This document shows, one piece after another, positions 27,381-35,709 of a stretch of DNA of 64,000 bases. A model generated the notes under the pieces. It was not told the origin of the DNA, made no database searches, and saw nothing but the letters and a program-made list of their open reading frames with translations. How positions within the stretch are numbered: position 1 is the first letter of the stretch; every line of letters begins with the position of its first letter. The stretch is taken from positions 1-64,000 of the forward strand of contig NZ_RCCS01000006.1 in assembly GCF_003664185.1 (NCBI RefSeq), written 5' to 3'. This stretch comes from Tenacibaculum discolor. Lineage in GTDB: Bacteria > Bacteroidota > Bacteroidia > Flavobacteriales > Flavobacteriaceae. The translations under genes and the position numbers were made by a program.

Positions 27381-28040
27381 ATGAAGATATTCAAGGGAGT
27401 AGCAGTGTTTACGGCTGTTGTTTTAGCGGTAACGTTATTAAGTTTCTCACAAAAAAAAGAAGAAAAACTAAAAGAGGTATCAATACAAACAACCTCAGAA
27501 ACAAAAGTAGCTTACTTTGCAAGTGGTTGTTTTTGGTGTGTAGAAGCAATTTTTGAAAGTGTGAATGGAGTAGAGGAAGCAGTATCAGGATATGCAGGAG
27601 GACACACTAAAAACCCAACTTATAAAACAATTGGAACAGGCCGTACAGGACATGCAGAATCGGTAGCAGTATATTACAACCCGAAAAAAGTTAGTTTTCA
27701 AACATTAGTAACTGTATTTTTTGGTTCGCATAATCCAACTACTAAAAACGGACAACATCCAGATTATGGGTCACAATATAGGTCCATAGCGTTTTATAAA
27801 ACACAAGAAGAAAAACAGCTCATAGAAAATACTATTAAAAAGTTAAACAAAGATGTGTATCATGGGAAAATAGTTACAGAGGTAAAAAAGATGGAGAGGT
27901 TTTATCCTGCGGAAGAGTATCATCAAAACTATGAACGTTTGCACCCAGAGAATCCATATGTGCAAAAAGTATCAATTCCTCGATTAAATCGGTTTAAACG
28001 CAAGTTTCCGGAATTGCTTAAAAAAAGAAAAGACGGGTAA
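27381..28040 (+). CDS. msrA: Periplasmic peptide-methionine (S)-S-oxide reductase
   Basis: 219 residues. MsrA reduces methionine-S-sulfoxide back to methionine. The catalytic motif GCFWC gives Cys50 as the nucleophile, with Cys53 also present, and further family motifs follow: GYAGGHTKNPTYKTIGTGRTGHAE, FFGSHNPTT, NGQHPDYGSQYRS and FYPAEEYHQNY. An N-terminal hydrophobic segment (about residues 7-23) should export it to the periplasm or anchor it there, so it repairs envelope proteins. Single gene, convergent with the TonB receptor at 28110 and separated from it by a shared terminator. Length is normal for an exported MsrA. Confidence 0.94.
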   Translation: MKIFKGVAVFTAVVLAVTLLSFSQKKEEKLKEVSIQTTSETKVAYFASGCFWCVEAIFESVNGVEEAVSGYAGGHTKNPTYKTIGTGRTGHAESVAVYYNPKKVSFQTLVTVFFGSHNPTTKNGQHPDYGSQYRSIAFYKTQEEKQLIENTIKKLNKDVYHGKIVTEVKKMERFYPAEEYHQNYERLHPENPYVQKVSIPRLNRFKRKFPELLKKRKDG

Positions 28041-28073
28041 CTTTATTAAGTTAAAGTTTGTTTATATAAAAAG

Positions 28074-28111
28074 CTCCCCAGCAACAGCGTTACTGGGGAG
28101 TTATTTATTTT
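28074..28111 (+). terminator. Bidirectional terminator between msrA and the TonB receptor
   Basis: CTCCCCAG (28074-28081) pairs with CTGGGGAG (28093-28100), extended inside by AAC/GTT after one mismatch. T-rich tails lie on both sides (TTATTTATTTT on plus, CTTTTTATATAA on minus), so it can serve both convergent genes. Confidence 0.85.
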
Positions 28112-30371
28112 ATAAAGTAAAGTTTATTCCTAAAACAATATTTCTACCAGGGTTAAAAATATTATCAGGCTTTAATCTAGATAGGTGATTTATGTACTTC
28201 TTATCAAAAAGATTATTTATGGTTAAAGATGTAGTAAAAGTGTATTTACTAATGATAATATCACCTCCAATACCTAAATTAACTAGATTATAAGCAGGTG
28301 TTGCTGTTTCAAACTCACTAACATTATCTTGCTTAAAAAATGAATGTAAGCTTACAGAAGCATATCCGTTTGGTAACCACTTTTCATTAGAAAACTCAGT
28401 TCTAAGTGTGTTTTTTAAGGTATTTGCCGGAATTAGTGGTAAATAGTTTCCATTATCTTGTTTACCAATTACCGTTTCAAAACTACTTTCTAAATGTAGC
28501 CAATCAAGAGGGTGAGGGTGTAAGTGAAAACCAAACTCACCTCCATACAATTTTGCATCTTCTTGAGAGTAAGAATACACAGGAGCATCATCTTCAATTT
28601 CACCAGTAGGAGATAAGTAGATGTAATCATTTAACTTATTATAAAAACCATTGGCAAATAACTCAAAGTGTTCAGTGTTATAATCTAAAGAAAGATCAAA
28701 TTGTAAATTTTTCTCATTAACTAGGTTGTTGTTACCAACTTCAAAACGATTTGTACCGTGATGTACCCCGTTAGAAGTTAATTCAGCAAGGTTTGGAGCT
28801 CTAAATCCGCTTGCAATATTTAAACGAGTTGTAACAGCATTAAAAAGTTTAGTTTTAGCACCAAAAGAAGCAGTAAAACTATTAAAAGATTTATCTATAG
28901 CTTCAAAAATATGTATTTCATCTTCATGAGCTACTTCATGTCTTTCGGTAGTTATAGCTCTATTGTCATATCGAATACCAGCTTGTAAAGAAGTATTATC
29001 ATTCAATTCAACGTTTGCTGTAGTAAATACACCAAAATCATTTACAGTAGCATTAGGAATTAACAATTCTTCACCAAAGTTAGTGTTGGTTTGGTGTAAA
29101 CCTTGAGCACCTATTAAAACTTCAAATTTACCAAACTTAGGAAGGTGATATTTTGTGTTGTAACTAAACGTTTTTAGCTTCATATCTAAAGCAGCTTCAC
29201 CTTCTTCATGCTCTTCGTGTTCTTCTTCAGTTTCCTCTTCCTCATGTTCATGATGCTCTTCAAACTCTTTACGGTTATTAATAGTATATCCTAAATCGAT
29301 ATCTAATTTTGAGTTTTTAAAGAAAATATGATTGTGTAAACTTATAATATGATTGTCAATATCTTGATAAGGAGTTTCAAAATGCGTTTCTTTTGTTTGT
29401 TCTCCAATCCCTTCTGTTAGTCCTAACTTAGAATTGTTGAAGTTATAGCGTAACTCAGAAGAAAAGTTTTTCTCATGAAACCCTACACCTAATTTTAAAT
29501 CTTTTTCCTTAAAACGTGTATTAGTTACTCTATAGTCAGGTGTTTTGTAGTCTGCATGTTGCGCATAAGTTCCTCTAGCTAAGAATTGCCAGTTTTTTAA
29601 AGAAGATGTTAAGCCAACCGAAGTATTTGTACCTAAAGTATTACTAAAGTAACGCTGATTCACATTAAGTTTAGTAGTATTCTCTGGAGCAAATTTTTCT
29701 GGTTGAATATATAAAACACCACCTAAAGCATCAGAACCGTATAAAAGAGAAGCAGGGCCTTTAATAACTTCTACACCAGCAACACCAGCATCGTTAATAC
29801 CCAAACCGTGTTCTCCACCAAATTGTTGGTTTTCTAGTCGGATACCTTGTGTGTACACTAAAACTCTGTTTCCGCTTAAACCTCTAATAACAGGTTTACC
29901 GATAGATGTTCCTGTAGAAACTTGAGATACCCCTGCAATGTTTGTAATTCCTTCCGCCAATGTTGTAGCTCCTGTTTTTTGAAGAGCTCTAGCCGAAAGA
30001 CGTTCAACTTTCATTACATTTTCTGATTGTAATTTATTAAATGGAGTTGAAATAATTACTTCATCTATTTTAAAAATAGACTCTTCTAAGTGAAGGTCAA
30101 AAGAGATGTTTTCATTATTAAAATCAAACTCTTTTGAAACAGTTTTAAAACCTAAGAATGTAAAGTTAAAGGTTACTTTTCCGTTAGGAATGTTTTGTAC
30201 GTTGTAGGTACCATTTTCATTGGTTACGGTTCCTTTATGTAATTGTTCTGAGTAAACTTCTACTCCTAAAAGTGGTTGATTATCAGTGTCTGTGATTTTT
30301 CCTGATAAACTGTTTTGTGCATATATAGCAGATACTCCTATGAATAATAGGAAATTTATAATTTTCTTCAT
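28110..30371 (-). CDS. TonB-dependent receptor with His/Glu-rich loop (metal type)
   Basis: 753 residues: signal peptide ending YAQ, a carboxypeptidase-regulatory-like domain (about 22-105), a plug domain with GVSQVSTGTSIGKPVIRGLSGNRV and KGPASLLYGSDALGG, then a 22-strand barrel ending in an aromatic C-terminal strand (VLGINFTL). An extracellular loop holds a dense His/Glu cluster (EEHHEHEEEETEEEHEEHEE), like the zinc-capturing loops of ZnuD receptors, so zinc or another transition metal is the likely substrate. The gene for a small His-rich exported protein (30424) is 52 bases upstream in the same direction, forming a two-gene metal uptake unit. Substrate is inferred. Confidence 0.88.
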   Translation of the reverse strand: MKKIINFLLFIGVSAIYAQNSLSGKITDTDNQPLLGVEVYSEQLHKGTVTNENGTYNVQNIPNGKVTFNFTFLGFKTVSKEFDFNNENISFDLHLEESIFKIDEVIISTPFNKLQSENVMKVERLSARALQKTGATTLAEGITNIAGVSQVSTGTSIGKPVIRGLSGNRVLVYTQGIRLENQQFGGEHGLGINDAGVAGVEVIKGPASLLYGSDALGGVLYIQPEKFAPENTTKLNVNQRYFSNTLGTNTSVGLTSSLKNWQFLARGTYAQHADYKTPDYRVTNTRFKEKDLKLGVGFHEKNFSSELRYNFNNSKLGLTEGIGEQTKETHFETPYQDIDNHIISLHNHIFFKNSKLDIDLGYTINNRKEFEEHHEHEEEETEEEHEEHEEGEAALDMKLKTFSYNTKYHLPKFGKFEVLIGAQGLHQTNTNFGEELLIPNATVNDFGVFTTANVELNDNTSLQAGIRYDNRAITTERHEVAHEDEIHIFEAIDKSFNSFTASFGAKTKLFNAVTTRLNIASGFRAPNLAELTSNGVHHGTNRFEVGNNNLVNEKNLQFDLSLDYNTEHFELFANGFYNKLNDYIYLSPTGEIEDDAPVYSYSQEDAKLYGGEFGFHLHPHPLDWLHLESSFETVIGKQDNGNYLPLIPANTLKNTLRTEFSNEKWLPNGYASVSLHSFFKQDNVSEFETATPAYNLVNLGIGGDIIISKYTFTTSLTINNLFDKKYINHLSRLKPDNIFNPGRNIVLGINFTL

Positions 30372-30423
30372 TAAAATGAATTTTACTGTTAACGATGTGT
30401 TTTGTTAGTTGTTTATAACAATG

Positions 30424-30747
30424 TTATGATACAGTAAAATATGGTGGTGCTCTTGAAGATTTTTTATCAGCATACACATAAGAGATTAACTGAGGTTGAG
30501 CCTCGTAATCTAATTTGTAAAAGTGTTGCGGAATAACTGAAAAGTATTCAGCAGTTTGATACGTAAATGTATTTAAATGATAATGAGCTAAAGAACAATC
30601 TAGTTCTTGCGCATGAAAGTGATGCTCACTAGTAGATGTACAAACAGTATGCTCATGATTTTCAAATAAGTGTATTGTTAAAACTACTGTTGGTAATAGT
30701 AGAATTAATATACTTAGTAGTGCAATATGTTTTTTGAGCTTAATCAC
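30424..30747 (-). CDS. Small His-rich exported protein upstream of a TonB receptor
   Basis: 107 residues from the GTG at 30747. A longer reading from a TTG at 30756 is rejected because that TTG is inside the -7 box (TACTTTTG at 30754-30761). A strongly hydrophobic signal or anchor (LLSILILLLPTVVLTIHLF) is followed by a His/Cys-rich stretch (ENHEHTVCTSTSEHHFHAQELDCSLAHYH) suited to metal binding, and a tail SSRAPPYFTVS. The Pro-Pro tail and position before a TonB receptor parallel the proteins at 15288 and 40451, though overall similarity is weak. It may carry metal in the periplasm for the receptor; that is inference. Confidence 0.72.
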   Translation of the reverse strand: MIKLKKHIALLSILILLLPTVVLTIHLFENHEHTVCTSTSEHHFHAQELDCSLAHYHLNTFTYQTAEYFSVIPQHFYKLDYEAQPQLISYVYADKKSSRAPPYFTVS

Positions 30748-30753
30748 TGAGTA

Positions 30754-30761
30754 CAAAAGTA
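30754..30761 (-). promoter_or_regulatory. -7 box for the small His-rich gene, probably leaderless
   Basis: TACTTTTG on the minus strand, followed by six bases and the GTG start at 30747. It begins two bases after the T-run of the terC terminator, so terminator and promoter are back to back. Confidence 0.55.
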
Positions 30762-30762
30762 T

Positions 30763-30807
30763 AAAAAATAAAACCTAATAGAAATTTACTATTAGGTTTT
30801 ATTTTTT
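30763..30807 (-). terminator. Terminator of the purB-lipoprotein-terC operon
   Basis: A perfect 18-bp inverted repeat (30763-30780 against 30790-30807, core AAAACCTAATA) with a 9-base loop. On the minus strand the second arm ends in six T, 19 bases after the terC stop. Confidence 0.85.
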
Positions 30808-30825
30808 TATAGTCTTAATATTTTC

Positions 30826-31605
30826 TTAATGCTTTTTTGAGTTTCCTCTCATTTTCATATTTAGCATCTCTACTACTAAAGAAAAAGTAATGGCAAAATA
30901 TAAATAAGCTTTAGGAATACTTCCTATTTCCTCTCCAAAAAGAGTAGCGTGAGATAAGTGGGCACCTTCAGCAATAAGCATAAACCCAATTAAGATTAAG
31001 AAAGATAATCCTAACATTTGAATAGTTGGGTGCTTACTAACAAACTTCCCTACAGGGTTTGCAAATAACATCATAATAACCATAGATAATACTACAGAGG
31101 TAATCATAATTATCATAGCTCCTTCAATACCATTAGTCATTCCTACAGCCGTTAAAATAGAATCAAAAGAGAAAACGATGTTAATTAACGTAATTTGTAT
31201 AATAGCTTGTGTTAATGTATAGCCTTTTTTAGGTTTACCGTCAGTTTCGTCTTCAAGATGTCCTTCTACTTTATGGTGAATTTCTTTAGTGCTCTTATAT
31301 AAAAGGAATATACCACCAGCAAATAAAATTAATGCTTGACCTGTAACTCCTGCATTAAGCCAAGATAAATCGATATTAAAAAAAGGAGAATTCATAGCAA
31401 TAAGCAACGAAATACCAAAAAGTAAAGCAATACGAAGTATCATGGCTAAGAATAGCCCAATATTAGTCGCTTTTTTTTGTTGATTTTCAGGTAGCTTATT
31501 TGCAGCTATTGAAATAAAAATAATGTTGTCAATACCTAATACAATTTCTAAAAATGTTAAGGTAACAAGTGCACCCCACGTATCAGGTTGTAAGAAAATT
31601 TCCAT
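30826..31605 (-). CDS. TerC family membrane protein
   Basis: 259 residues with seven or so membrane helices. The family's acidic intramembrane motifs are present: FLEIVLGIDNIIFISI near the N-terminus and NIVFSFDSILTAVGM in the middle, the sites thought to bind a metal. A charged, His-containing loop (STKEIHHKVEGHLEDETDG) lies between helices 3 and 4. TerC proteins such as Alx and YceF-type exporters move manganese out or load it onto secreted proteins. The gene starts three bases after the lipoprotein gene stop and ends the purB operon; a link between purine synthesis and TerC is not obvious. Confidence 0.9.
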   Translation of the reverse strand: MEIFLQPDTWGALVTLTFLEIVLGIDNIIFISIAANKLPENQQKKATNIGLFLAMILRIALLFGISLLIAMNSPFFNIDLSWLNAGVTGQALILFAGGIFLLYKSTKEIHHKVEGHLEDETDGKPKKGYTLTQAIIQITLINIVFSFDSILTAVGMTNGIEGAMIIMITSVVLSMVIMMLFANPVGKFVSKHPTIQMLGLSFLILIGFMLIAEGAHLSHATLFGEEIGSIPKAYLYFAITFSLVVEMLNMKMRGNSKKH

Positions 31606-31608
31606 AGT

Positions 31609-32025
31609 TTATTTTACTTTATATACAGTTCCTTTTTGTTTAAAGTTAGAATAGCCAATTTTTGCGGTAAAACTATAAGAGCTGTCAGTTACTTTAGTTA
31701 TTTGAACAAATATAGGGTCTTTATCTAGATCAGTTTTCGGACTTTTCATTTGCAAAGTGTATGCAAAATTATTTTTCCATTTGATGTAGAGTGTATCTAT
31801 ATGTTTTATTTCTTTTTCAGTAACTAAACTGTCAGCTGAAATACTTACTTTTTTAGTGTATTCTTCTATTTGTAAGCTGTCTTTTCTTACAATAGTTGTT
31901 TTTCCGTAGTTATCACCAGCAGGAATTTCAAACGTTCCGTGAACAAAACGTGTAGGATCTCCTTTTTTTTCTGGAGCACACGAAATAGCTAAAAATAAAA
32001 CTAAAAAAGTAAGTAAATATCTCAT
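31609..32025 (-). CDS. Small lipoprotein of unknown function
   Basis: 138 residues with a lipoprotein signal and lipobox AISC (Cys16). The mature part is beta-rich: RFVHGTFEIPAG, TTIVRKDSLQIEEYT, IDTLYIKWKNNFAYTLQM, and ends in a Lys-rich strand. Similar small flavobacterial lipoproteins are sometimes labelled DNA topoisomerase IV in databases, which looks like an annotation error; nothing here supports it. Its ATG overlaps the purB stop by one base (TAATG), pointing to coupled translation. Function is unknown. Confidence 0.75.
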   Translation of the reverse strand: MRYLLTFLVLFLAISCAPEKKGDPTRFVHGTFEIPAGDNYGKTTIVRKDSLQIEEYTKKVSISADSLVTEKEIKHIDTLYIKWKNNFAYTLQMKSPKTDLDKDPIFVQITKVTDSSYSFTAKIGYSNFKQKGTVYKVK

Positions 32026-33368
32026 TATATACCTGTGTAATTAGATGGTGTAATTTGTTTTAATTCATTTTTAATAGCATCAGAAACCTCTAAAGTATCA
32101 ATAAAATTAGCGATAGAATCTTTGTTGATTTTTTCGTTCGTACGAGTTAATCCTTTTAACGCTTCGTATGGATTAGGATATGCTTCACGACGTAAAATTG
32201 TTTGAATAGCCTCAGCAACTACTGCCCAGTTATTTTCTAAATCTTCAGCAAACTTAGCTTCATTTAATAATAACTTGTTCAATCCTTTCAACGTAGAAGC
32301 AAAACCAATTAAGGTATGTCCAAAAGGAACTCCAACGTTACGTAATACCGTACTATCAGTTAAATCACGTTGTAATCTTGAAACTGGTAACTTAGCAGAT
32401 AAATGCTCAAAAATAGCATTGGCAATACCTAAGTTTCCTTCAGAGTTTTCAAAATCGATAGGATTTACTTTATGTGGCATTGCAGATGAACCTACTTCAC
32501 CTTTTTTAATCTTTTGTTTGAAGTAGTCGTTAGAAACGTACGTCCAAACATCGCGATCTAAATCAATTAAAATTGTATTTACACGCTTTAATCCGTCGTA
32601 TAAAGCTGCCATGTGATCGTAGTGCTCAATTTGCGTAGTAGGGAAGGAGTGGTGTAAACCTAACACTTCTTCAACGAAATGAGTACCGAAGTTTTTCCAG
32701 TCGATATCTGGATACGCTACTTTGTGTGCATTGTAATTACCTGTAGCTCCACCAAACTTCGCAGCATGTGGTGTATGTTGTATGTGAATAACTTGATTGT
32801 TAATACGTTCTACAAATACAAAAAACTCTTTTCCTAAACGAGTAGGAGAGGCTGGTTGCCCGTGAGTTCTTGCTAACATTGGTACGTTTTCCCATTCTTC
32901 AGATAAATCAGCTAATTTGCAAACTAAGGTATCTAAAGTAGGGTAGTATACTTCTTCCATAGCATCTTTAATAGATAATGGAATAGCAGTGTTGTTAATA
33001 TCTTGAGACGTTAATCCGAAGTGGATAAATTCTTTATATTTATGTAAGTTTAAAGCGTCAAACTTTTCTTTAATAAAGTACTCAACAGCTTTTACATCGT
33101 GATTGGTAACGCTTTCAATTTCTTTGATTTTTAGCGCATCTTCAGCAGAAAAATCTTCATAAATTTTACGTAAATCAGCGTATAAATCTTTGTTGAAATC
33201 GGCTAATTGAGGTAATGGAATTTCACATAAAGCAATGAAATATTCAATTTCTACCTTTACACGATATTTTATTAAAGCTTCTTCTGAAAAATAGTTCGCT
33301 AAGCTTGCTACTTTGTTACGGTATCTACCATCAATAGGAGAGATGGCGTTTAATTCTGTTAAGTTCAT
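32025..33368 (-). CDS. purB: Adenylosuccinate lyase
   Basis: 447 residues from the ATG at 33368, which gives the usual start MNLTELNAISPIDGRYRNK; a longer reading to 33395 would run into the -7 box. PurB cleaves SAICAR and adenylosuccinate in purine synthesis, releasing fumarate. Family motifs are SPIDGRY, HFGLTSQDINN, ARTHGQPASPTRLGKE and the signature GSSAMPHKVNPIDFENSEGN with the catalytic Ser loop. Length matches the E. coli-type enzyme (456). It heads the operon purB-lipoprotein-terC, with one-base and three-base junctions. A GC-rich 21-bp repeat array lies 117 bases upstream of its start. Confidence 0.96.
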   Translation of the reverse strand: MNLTELNAISPIDGRYRNKVASLANYFSEEALIKYRVKVEIEYFIALCEIPLPQLADFNKDLYADLRKIYEDFSAEDALKIKEIESVTNHDVKAVEYFIKEKFDALNLHKYKEFIHFGLTSQDINNTAIPLSIKDAMEEVYYPTLDTLVCKLADLSEEWENVPMLARTHGQPASPTRLGKEFFVFVERINNQVIHIQHTPHAAKFGGATGNYNAHKVAYPDIDWKNFGTHFVEEVLGLHHSFPTTQIEHYDHMAALYDGLKRVNTILIDLDRDVWTYVSNDYFKQKIKKGEVGSSAMPHKVNPIDFENSEGNLGIANAIFEHLSAKLPVSRLQRDLTDSTVLRNVGVPFGHTLIGFASTLKGLNKLLLNEAKFAEDLENNWAVVAEAIQTILRREAYPNPYEALKGLTRTNEKINKDSIANFIDTLEVSDAIKNELKQITPSNYTGI

Positions 33369-33392
33369 GTTTTGTTGTTGTGTTGAAAGGCA

Positions 33393-33400
33393 CAAAAATA
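33393..33400 (-). promoter_or_regulatory. -7 box for purB
   Basis: TATTTTTG on the minus strand, 24 bases before the purB ATG. It lies between the gene and the tandem repeat array, so the array is upstream of the promoter and not transcribed with purB. Confidence 0.5.
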
Positions 33401-33484
33401 GAAAATACTTCCCTTTTTTTAGAGATAAACTACAGGAATTTTAGTACTAAATAAAAGCAATCTTATTTAGGGACAAAGAAGTAT

Positions 33485-33778
33485 GTCGTAGTATTAGCGA
33501 CCCATGCCGTAATATCAGCGACCCGTGCCGTGATGTTAACGGAGCATGCCGTGATGTTAGCGGAGCATGCCGTAGTATCAGCGACCCGTGCCGTGATGTT
33601 AGCGGAGCATGCCGTAGTATCAGCGACCCGTGCCGTGGTGTTAACGGAGCGTGCCGTAGTATCAGCGACCCATGCCGTGGTGTTAACGGAGTACGCCGTA
33701 ATATCAGCGACCCGTGCCGCGGTGTCAACGGAGCATGCCGTAGTATCAGCGACCCGTGTTGTAATATTAGTGAGCTTT
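33485..33778. repeat. GC-rich 21-bp tandem repeat array, two alternating unit types
   Basis: Fourteen units of exactly 21 bp. Type A reads about GCCGTAGTATCAGCGACCCG plus T; type B reads about GCCGTGATGTTAACGGAGCA plus T. The order is A A B B A B A B A B A B A and one decayed unit, so units 4-13 form five B-A dimers of 42 bp. The array is near 60% GC in an AT-rich genome. Because 21 is a multiple of three, long open frames exist on both strands (heptad-like peptides), but none has a convincing start or family, so I read it as a non-coding minisatellite. There are no unique spacers, so it is not a CRISPR array. Confidence 0.93.
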
Positions 33779-33856
33779 CCTCACAAATGGGAGTATTCGA
33801 GACTATTCAATAAAGTGAGTAGAGAACTTTATGACCGATAGTTGCTAAAGGTAAGA

Positions 33857-33909
33857 GTAAAAAACTTGCTTTAATAGCGGTGTGTAATAAGCTATTAAAA
33901 CAAGCTTTT
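33857..33909 (-). terminator. Second terminator-like hairpin after the minus-strand island
   Basis: TTTAATAGC (33870-33878) pairs with GCTATTAAA (33891-33899), extended by CTTG/CAAG and A/T pairs after one mismatch. On the minus strand it is followed by TTTTTTAC. It lies about 120 bases beyond the stop of the gene at 34025. The rest of 33779-34024 shows nothing else. Confidence 0.55.
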
Positions 33910-33965
33910 GAAATAGTATAAAGTGGTTTGCCTTATAATGTAAATTATAAAAGTACTTTGGGTTA

Positions 33966-33992
33966 AAAAAGTACAAAATGTACTTGTTTTTT
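33966..33992 (-). terminator. Terminator of the PD-(D/E)XK-like gene
   Basis: AAGTAC and GTACTT (33969-33974 and 33980-33985) form a short stem, with A/T arms on both sides; on the minus strand it is followed by a T-run. It is 32 bases past the stop codon. Confidence 0.5.
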
Positions 33993-34024
33993 ACCTCAGT
34001 TCTTTGTTGTAACCAGTACTTTTT

Positions 34025-35179
34025 TCATTCCAACCAGTTTTTTGATATTCCAAATATTTTGTCAAAGTCATTTCCTTCCAGACTAATAATTTGATTTTCC
34101 TTAACATAACTGTAAACCAAATTTAGTCTACTAAAATCCATTTTATTTTCCGCAAAAGGGTGTTCAAATAACCAATAATTGGCATTAGGAATATTGGAAG
34201 GAAACACTCTTGTTACTAAAATTCCGCTTACGTTTTTTAATTTAGGCTTTCCTGAATTATAAAATACACCATCCATAGCTCTAGTCATTCTACCATCTCG
34301 ATTATCTGGGTTTGTAGAATAAGTATATTGTAAAGAACCCCAAATTACATTTTCAATATCAATATTACCAGAAATTTTTTTACTAAGCGCGTTTATGCAA
34401 ATTAAGTAAGGAATATCAAATTTCCCATATCGCTTTGCTTTTTTCAAAATTGACTCTCTCAAAGAGTTTTCACCACCAACCAAAAAAGTCTCGAAAGGAA
34501 ACATTCCAATAGGGTTGTTGCTAATCTTATTTCTTTTAGATTTGATTAGAGGAATAGGTTGTATTGAAATTTTAAAATCATCATTTTCATAATCAATGAA
34601 CGGACAACCTTCAAATCCGTATTTTTCCATTTGTGATGTAATAATTTCAGGGTCTAGGAAGGATATTTCAGTTTCAATTTTTGAGATTAATTCCTTAGTT
34701 CTTGGTTGTTTCGTTGTTTTAAATTCAAGTTCGGCAACCCTAAGTAAAAATCCTTTAATTCTAGTTTTATTTAAAGAATCGTAAAATTCATTCTGACGCC
34801 GTTCAAAAGCCATTTCACTTTTAGATCTGTCGTAACAGATTTTTGCTTCAACATAGGCTGAGAAATTGTTCTGCTGAATTAAAAAATCAGGTCTCTTACT
34901 TGAATCTTTAAGTTTTGGATGTATCTCTATTTTAAAATTTAAAGACCTGAATAATTCATATAAAAAGAGTTCATAAAATGCAGAATCCATATCTTTTTTG
35001 AATCTGTTTTTCAATTCTTTTTTTTCGGTATTTGGGTAATTGAAAAACCACTCTTCTAAAATTTTTCTAATAATAGCCATATCTTTCCTATCACTTTTAT
35101 GATAGTAGTTAAAGGCATTTTCATTGTTATTAGATGGTCCTTTTATAACTTCTTCAGTATGGTCAAAAAGTTTTATCAA
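34025..35179 (-). CDS. Putative PD-(D/E)XK nuclease-fold protein
   Basis: 384 residues, no signal or membrane segment. Residues about 60-125 fit the restriction-endonuclease core: FYELFLYELFRSL (helix with Glu), RPDFLI (the PD motif) and, after a short strand, YVEAKI (the ExK motif). This suggests a DNA-cleaving enzyme. The C-terminal ~200 residues (SGILVTRVFPSN, NYWLFEHPFAENKM) match no domain I can name. No methyltransferase is next to it, so it is not an ordinary restriction pair. It sits in an accessory island with two small genes in the same direction and an attC-like palindrome just upstream of its start. Function as a defence or mobile-element nuclease is inference. Confidence 0.6.
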   Translation of the reverse strand: MIKLFDHTEEVIKGPSNNNENAFNYYHKSDRKDMAIIRKILEEWFFNYPNTEKKELKNRFKKDMDSAFYELFLYELFRSLNFKIEIHPKLKDSSKRPDFLIQQNNFSAYVEAKICYDRSKSEMAFERRQNEFYDSLNKTRIKGFLLRVAELEFKTTKQPRTKELISKIETEISFLDPEIITSQMEKYGFEGCPFIDYENDDFKISIQPIPLIKSKRNKISNNPIGMFPFETFLVGGENSLRESILKKAKRYGKFDIPYLICINALSKKISGNIDIENVIWGSLQYTYSTNPDNRDGRMTRAMDGVFYNSGKPKLKNVSGILVTRVFPSNIPNANYWLFEHPFAENKMDFSRLNLVYSYVKENQIISLEGNDFDKIFGISKNWLE

Positions 35180-35205
35180 ATTGATAGGTGACTTGGTATT
35201 GTTTA

Positions 35206-35266
35206 CAACGTTGAGTATATGGAACGTAGCCTGCCGATAGGCGGCTATGATTACATATACAGTGTT
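35206..35266. repeat. Imperfect palindrome resembling a cassette recombination site
   Basis: Nested inverted repeats: outer GTATATG (35215-35221) with CATATAC (35254-35260); inner TAGCC-T-GCC (35227-35235) with GGC-GGCTA (35240-35247), loop GATA and one unpaired T; between them an asymmetric internal loop (five and six bases). CAACGTTG (35206-35213) and GTTAGC (35264-35269) flank it. The layout resembles an integron attC site, but the RYYYAAC/GTTRRRY core sites are not matched and no integrase is in the window. There is no T-run on the minus strand, so it is not a terminator for the flanking genes. Confidence 0.6.
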
Positions 35267-35278
35267 AGCTAGCGTTTT

Positions 35279-35698
35279 TTATTCAATTGTTCTGCTCTTT
35301 ATTTTTTTAATCACGTCATCGAATTGATTCTTTGATCGCCACCAAATTATAAGTAACAATAAACCGAGAAGAATTCCAAGAACCGTAATTACAACAAATA
35401 CAATGTACGCTTTATCCGATTGGTTGTCCAAGTCAAAAGTCAAGAGACTTGCCAAAAAGGATAGTCCAATAGATAAAGAGAAAATTGCAAAATTCAAATA
35501 AGTCGAACTTGGTGAACCACGTTCAATAATGTACAACTCGGATTCGCTAACTTCATATAAAACCAATGAGTCATATCTACCACGTTTTATTTTCGGACCT
35601 TTACTTTCAGTGCTTGATTCAGAACCTTTTTGGAAGTGTTGTTTAACTTCTCCCTTTTCTATTTCCGAATCGATAGCTTTTTTGTCATTTTCTGCCAT
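35279..35698 (-). CDS. Two-TM membrane protein of the accessory island
   Basis: 139 residues. A charged N-terminal half (about 1-65) is followed by two membrane helices (about 67-88 and 97-117) joined by a short acidic loop (FDLDNQSDKA), then a basic tail WWRSKNQFDDVIKKIKSRTIE. The segment SLVLYEVSESELYIIERGSPSS looks like a conserved small domain. I do not know a named family. It starts 11 bases after the Cas2/SinR-like gene, so the two form a pair. Two-TM proteins next to small nucleic-acid-type proteins are a common shape for toxin or defence effectors; that is only a suggestion here. Confidence 0.65.
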   Translation of the reverse strand: MAENDKKAIDSEIEKGEVKQHFQKGSESSTESKGPKIKRGRYDSLVLYEVSESELYIIERGSPSSTYLNFAIFSLSIGLSFLASLLTFDLDNQSDKAYIVFVVITVLGILLGLLLLIIWWRSKNQFDDVIKKIKSRTIE

Positions 35699-35709
35699 AA
35701 TTCAGATTT

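Noticed and set aside
30748..30756. TTG start for the small His-rich gene
   Set aside because: The TTG lies within the -7 box; the GTG at 30747 gives a normal signal peptide.
31609..32025. DNA topoisomerase IV subunit
   Set aside because: Similar lipoproteins may carry this label, but a 138-residue lipoprotein has no topoisomerase domain.
33485..33778. CRISPR array
   Set aside because: The units follow one another with no unique spacers, and no cas genes are present.
33447..33841. Protein-coding frames on both strands of the 21-bp repeat
   Set aside because: They arise because the unit is a multiple of three without stops. The peptides are heptad repeats with no known domain, promoter or start signal.
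35206..35266. True integron attC site
   Set aside because: The core consensus sites are not matched and no integron integrase is in the window. It is kept only as a look-alike.
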